A stretch of DNA of 64,000 nt from Pilosibacter fragilis. Lineage in GTDB: Bacteria; Bacillota; Clostridia; Lachnospirales; Lachnospiraceae. This document shows, piece by piece, positions 61,237 through 64,000 of the stretch. The position numbers and the translations under genes are program-made. The DNA lies in contig NZ_JAVYJB010000003.1 of assembly GCF_032490495.1 (NCBI RefSeq), forward strand, positions 350,787 to 414,786, in the 5' to 3' direction. A model generated the notes under the pieces. That model did not search any database. It was given only the letters and a program-made list of their open reading frames with translations, and was not told the origin of the DNA. The first letter of the stretch is position 1, and each line of letters opens with the position of its first letter.

Positions 61237-61736
61237 GATTTCTGATCCCCGAATTCCAGGATCATGTCGTACCAGACTGCCCCGCCGTGGACAGACTTGG
61301 AAATGCCCATGTTTTTGTATCCAAATTTCGCGTAATAGTGGATCAGACGGTCCTTGCAGGTGAGGATCAGGCCCTTTCTTCCCTTATTTTTCGCGTCTTC
61401 GATCATGTGATCCATGAGCGCCGCCGCGATTCCCTGGCAGCGGTAGTCCGGGATCACATCCAGTCCGAAAATAGACTGGTATGCGCCGTCCGGCCTATGG
61501 CAGGCGGAATTTTCGTACATCTCGTCATAAATCGTTTTGGAATCTGTGGCGCAGCCATTGATGAAGCCTATGATCTTTCCGTCCGCTTCCGCAACAAAAA
61601 AGCACTCCGGAAATGCCGCGATGCGGGCCTTAAATGATTCCTCTGCTGCGGCTTCCGCCGCCGGGAAGCAGATTGCTTCCACCTCGGTAACTGCCGCAAG
61701 GTCCGTCGGGCGGACTGGGCGAATTGTGTATGTCAT
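61233..61736 (-). CDS. GNAT-family N-acetyltransferase
   Basis: This 167-aa enzyme has the acetyl-CoA fold, with FGLDVIPDYRCQGIAAALMD holding the pyrophosphate-binding RxxGxA-type loop (about residues 92-111). The substrate is unknown; the FINGCATDSKTIYDEMYENS stretch resembles small-molecule or arylalkylamine-like transferases. It overlaps rlmH by four bases. Confidence 0.9.
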   Translation of the reverse strand: MTYTIRPVRPTDLAAVTEVEAICFPAAEAAAEESFKARIAAFPECFFVAEADGKIIGFINGCATDSKTIYDEMYENSACHRPDGAYQSIFGLDVIPDYRCQGIAAALMDHMIEDAKNKGRKGLILTCKDRLIHYYAKFGYKNMGISKSVHGGAVWYDMILEFGDQKS

Positions 61737-61779
61737 AAAATTTTTCTCCTTTAAGTTTTAATTAATTTTGTTGGTTAGT

Positions 61780-61905
61780 CCGCAGTGGAGCCCTGAATTG
61801 GGGCAGGCCCCAACTCAGGGCTCGCGGGCATTCGCCCTATAAGATCAACTGTCCGACTTTCGGCTTATGTGCAAGCACAACGCCGAAAGTCAGTCTGTTG
61901 ATCTT
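61780..61905. repeat. Two strong tandem hairpins between two genes
   Basis: GAGCCCTGA (61788-61796) pairs with TCAGGGCTC (61815-61823) and encloses TTGGGG/CCCCAA. Then AAGATCAAC (61841-61849) pairs with GTTGATCTT (61897-61905) and encloses GACTTTCGGC/GCCGAAAGTC and GTGC/GCAC. Neither stem is followed by a clear T run on the minus strand. Confidence 0.7.
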
Positions 61906-61918
61906 GCACTGCTCATCG

Positions 61919-62617
61919 CTATGCGCGGAAGAAGTAGCCTACGCCCCATTTTGTGTGTACATACTTCGGATCACTCGGGCTAGGCTCAATTTTTTCACGC
62001 AGTCTTCTCACATGCACATCCACCGTGCGGACATCCCCGCTTACCATGGCCTTGTTTCCCCATACATACTCAAGCAGGGACTCACGGCTGTAGACCTTAT
62101 TCGGATTTGTGACAAGAAGTTCCAGCAGGTCGAATTCCTTCGCGGTCAGGTTGATCTCCTTATCTTTAATGAAGACTCTGCGGCTCTCCCTGTCAAGCTT
62201 TAAGTCGCCCTCTGTGACTACGCTGGATTTCTGGCGTTTCGCGGCGCCGCTCTTCTTATTGTTTCTGCGGATGATCGCCTTGATCCGCGCTTTTACTTCC
62301 AGGATATTGAACGGTTTCGTGATATAATCGTCAGCGCCGTACTCCAGTCCCAGGATCTTATCCATATCATCGCCTTTTGCCGTCAGCATGATGATCGGCA
62401 TCTCGGAAAACTCACGGATCGTCTGGCAGACCTCAAATCCATCGTGTCCCGGAAGCATGACATCCAAAAGAACCACGTCATACTCCCGTTCTTTTGCCCT
62501 CTCGATCGCCTCATCACCGTCGTAAGCACAGTCCACCTCATATCCATCCTGTTCCAGACTGAAGCGGATTCCCTTCACGATCAGTTTTTCATCATCAACT
62601 ACCAGAACTCTTGCCAT
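61919..62617 (-). CDS. OmpR/PhoB-family response regulator, WalR-like
   Basis: This 232-aa regulator has a receiver domain (acid pocket VVDDEK, phospho-Asp in DVVLLDVMLPGHDG, about residue 53, Lys in YITKPF) and a winged-helix DNA-binding domain (LTAKEFDLLELLVTNPNKVY; VDVHVRRLREKIE). It resembles WalR/YycF. No sensor kinase follows: the next items are two hairpins and a GNAT gene, so it is an orphan here. The ATG follows GGAGGAG. Confidence 0.94.
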   Translation of the reverse strand: MARVLVVDDEKLIVKGIRFSLEQDGYEVDCAYDGDEAIERAKEREYDVVLLDVMLPGHDGFEVCQTIREFSEMPIIMLTAKGDDMDKILGLEYGADDYITKPFNILEVKARIKAIIRRNNKKSGAAKRQKSSVVTEGDLKLDRESRRVFIKDKEINLTAKEFDLLELLVTNPNKVYSRESLLEYVWGNKAMVSGDVRTVDVHVRRLREKIEPSPSDPKYVHTKWGVGYFFRA

Positions 62618-62740
62618 TTCTCTCCTCCACGTTATGCTGTAATGCGCAGGTCCTCTCCTGCTGCTTTTCTAATGTCTATGACCTGATTTCCGCCTCCTGT
62701 GTTTTTAAATGTCACAATCAGCATGAATTATACGTTTTTT

Positions 62741-62873
62741 TTAACTGTTCAGTAGGTCTGCGCACTTGCTGCGCTGACCGTAAGAAAACATAGGCTGGAA
62801 GGCAAAAATCCCATCAGCGAAGCTGATCTGGAATGGATTTTTGCACGTAACTATGAAGGCACTGAATAGTTAC
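62741..62873 (-). mobile_element. M133 element, copy D (133 bp, inverted)
   Basis: Read on the minus strand it begins GTAACTATTCAGTG and ends CTGAACAGTTAA. CGTTTTTT lies on both sides (62733-62740 and 62874-62881), a perfect 8-bp target duplication. It lies between comEA and the response regulator, right beside a TATAAT (62732-62727) that may belong to the regulator's promoter. Confidence 0.9.
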
Positions 62874-62888
62874 CGTTTTTTCATCTTT

Positions 62889-63659
62889 TCACACCGTAAT
62901 ATTATCCTTTATCTTCTGAAACCCGGCCTCTTTGATACCGGATATCTTCATGATATCCTCGATTTTCTTAAAGCCACCGCTCTTTTCGCGGTAGCGGATA
63001 ATATCCTCGGCTTTCGCCTCCCCGATGCCCTTTAAGGTCATCAGCTCCTCTTTTGTCGCCGTGTTCAGGTTCACAAGCCCGGAACCGGAGGTTCCGCCCT
63101 GACCGGTGTTTCCTACTGCAGACCCGCTGCCCGCCGGAAGCGACGCGGCCTCTTCCTTATTGTAGATCGTGATCTGCATGCCATCAGAAACTTTTGAGGC
63201 GAGATTTACACTCTCCCTCGCCGCGTTCTCCGTAAATCCCCCGGCGGCATCCACTGCCTCGTAGATCCGGCTGTCCTCCGAAAGCTCATACACACCTGGG
63301 GCTGCCACCTCTCCGCAGATATACACATAAACTCCGGATTTTTCAGAGTTTTCCACATATTCCTGCGTCTCCACGGTACTTTCTCCCTGTACACTGCCAT
63401 TTTCATCCCTGAATGGTTCCTGAATCTCCTGTTTCTCGGTACTGCTTCCAGAATCCCCCTGCGGCAGACCGTCGCTTTTTGCAGAGCCGTTTTTCTCCCA
63501 GCTGATGTTCCCATCCGCATCCAGTGATCCGCTCATAACGACCGCTCCGGATTCATCCAGCTTCTGGATTCCACTCCGGCTTCTTGTCATCCCAAACACA
63601 AGTCCGGCTGCGATCAAGAAAGCCGCGGCCGTCAAAATTTTTTTCTTATCTTCTTTCAT
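62889..63659 (-). CDS. comEA: ComEA-like DNA-binding competence protein
   Basis: This 256-aa protein has an N-terminal membrane anchor (ILTAAAFLIAAGLVFGM), a variable linker, an SLBB domain (VYICGEVAAPGVYELSEDSR, about residues 125-145) and a C-terminal helix-hairpin-helix domain (LNTATKEELMTLKGIGEAKA; MKISGIKEAGFQKI). ComEA binds DNA outside the membrane during uptake. comEC, usually next, is not here. The ATG at 63659 follows AGGAGGG. Confidence 0.9.
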   Translation of the reverse strand: MKEDKKKILTAAAFLIAAGLVFGMTRSRSGIQKLDESGAVVMSGSLDADGNISWEKNGSAKSDGLPQGDSGSSTEKQEIQEPFRDENGSVQGESTVETQEYVENSEKSGVYVYICGEVAAPGVYELSEDSRIYEAVDAAGGFTENAARESVNLASKVSDGMQITIYNKEEAASLPAGSGSAVGNTGQGGTSGSGLVNLNTATKEELMTLKGIGEAKAEDIIRYREKSGGFKKIEDIMKISGIKEAGFQKIKDNITV

Positions 63660-63705
63660 ACATTCCCTCCTGAACATTTTCAGGGGGATCGTTCTGCCTG
63701 TCTCT

Positions 63706-63734
63706 ATTTTACCGAATCAGTCCTGTAAAAACAA
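63706..63734 (-). promoter_or_regulatory. Sigma-A promoter of comEA
   Basis: TTGTTT (63734-63729), a 17-bp spacer and TAAAAT (63711-63706). Bases 63740-63890 show no credible gene. Confidence 0.55.
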
Positions 63735-63921
63735 GGGCATTTTTGTTATGTACGCTCTCCATTATAACCTCAGTCCGATTTTTTCTCAAGCCTCGCATTC
63801 TCCTTCTCGCACCGAGCATACTCGATGCCAAATCAACCGTTCTCTGGCTTTCTCCCGCCAGATATTTCACGCTCCGCCCACCACGAAAAACGCATGAGTA
63901 AATAAATTGTGAACATGCCCC

Positions 63922-63950
63922 TTTTCTGGTAAAATTAAAAGAAAAGGGGC
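63922..63950 (+). promoter_or_regulatory. GC-rich inverted repeat and promoter before the edge transposase
   Basis: TGAACATGCCCC is followed by a TAAAAT -10 (63930-63935); TTGTGA at about 63907 makes a 17-bp spacing. GCCCCTTTT and AAAAGGGGC form an inverted repeat across the -10. It may be the left part of an insertion sequence. Confidence 0.4.
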
Positions 63951-63958
63951 GTTGGTAT

Positions 63959-64000
63959 ATGCAGGAATTATTAGATTGGCTGGAATACATAGAAGATGAT
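63959..64000 (+). CDS. Start of a probable ISAs1-type transposase, cut by window edge
   Basis: Fourteen codons are visible: MQELLDWLEYIEDD. This resembles the start of ISAs1-family transposases, which open with a short helix ending in I(E)D, but the piece is too short to be sure. An AAGGGG site precedes the ATG. Confidence 0.4.
   Translation, partial: MQELLDWLEYIEDD

Noticed and set aside
63709..63990. Minus-strand frame of 93 codons upstream of comEA
   Set aside because: It crosses the comEA promoter and the edge transposase start, with no ribosome site or family resemblance.

Overview
The window reads as a chromosomal segment of a spore-forming, anaerobic gut Clostridia species, most likely Lachnospiraceae (Clostridium cluster XIVa). 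This rests on the spo genes (spoIID, spoIIQ, spoIVB, spoIIIAA-AH), the order spoIIIA / asp23 / nusB / xseAB / ispA / dxs / tlyA / nadK / argR / recN / spoIVB, a T-box ahead of ileS, rubrerythrin and a TRAP-TAXI transporter. Chromosomal genes look near 50% GC. An inserted island at 11.6-18.2 kb is clearly more AT-rich. No rRNA, tRNA or CRISPR array was recognised.

Layout. 0-2.5 kb: engulfment genes spoIID and spoIIQ (minus strand). 2.7-8.9 kb: glycogen phosphorylase and isoleucyl-tRNA synthetase with its T-box leader. 9.3-11.6 kb: nicotinate salvage gene pncB with a folded leader, and a UPF0340 gene. 11.6-18.2 kb: an IS1182-type element that has lost the middle of its transposase and now holds an IS1380 copy, a hemerythrin gene, an internally deleted second IS1380 copy and an AbiE-type toxin-antitoxin pair. 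18.2-30.3 kb: rubrerythrin, cysK with a divergent Rrf2 regulator, amino-acid genes (alanine/glycine symporter, glutaminase, cysteine desulfidase-like, ilvE), two LysR regulators and an MFS transporter. 30.5-39.5 kb: a DnaJ-like chaperone, a LytS/LytTR two-component pair, a TRAP-TAXI transporter operon and type I 3-dehydroquinase. 39.6-57.7 kb: the conserved spoIVB-to-spoIIIAA block. 57.8-63.7 kb: homoserine dehydrogenase, a DUF4272 protein, rlmH, a GNAT enzyme, an OmpR-type response regulator and comEA. A transposase start lies at the right edge.

The most unusual content is non-coding. A miniature element of about 133 bp, here called M133, occurs in four whole copies and two partial ones. It begins GTAACT, has inverted ends and three internal hairpins with compensatory changes, and makes 8-bp target duplications (three perfect, one 7/8). 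One copy supplies the argR stop codon, one abuts the hom promoter, one sits beside a response-regulator -10 element, and a partial copy has itself been hit by a second 155-bp element, M155, that also has an 8-bp duplication. A separate 209-nt rod-like inverted repeat lies at 20.9-21.1 kb. A third dispersed repeat family links 0.2, 19.1 and 22.8 kb.

Starts were chosen by ribosome-binding sites and family length, so several are shorter than the longest open frame. All family assignments come from reading motifs; no database search was run.
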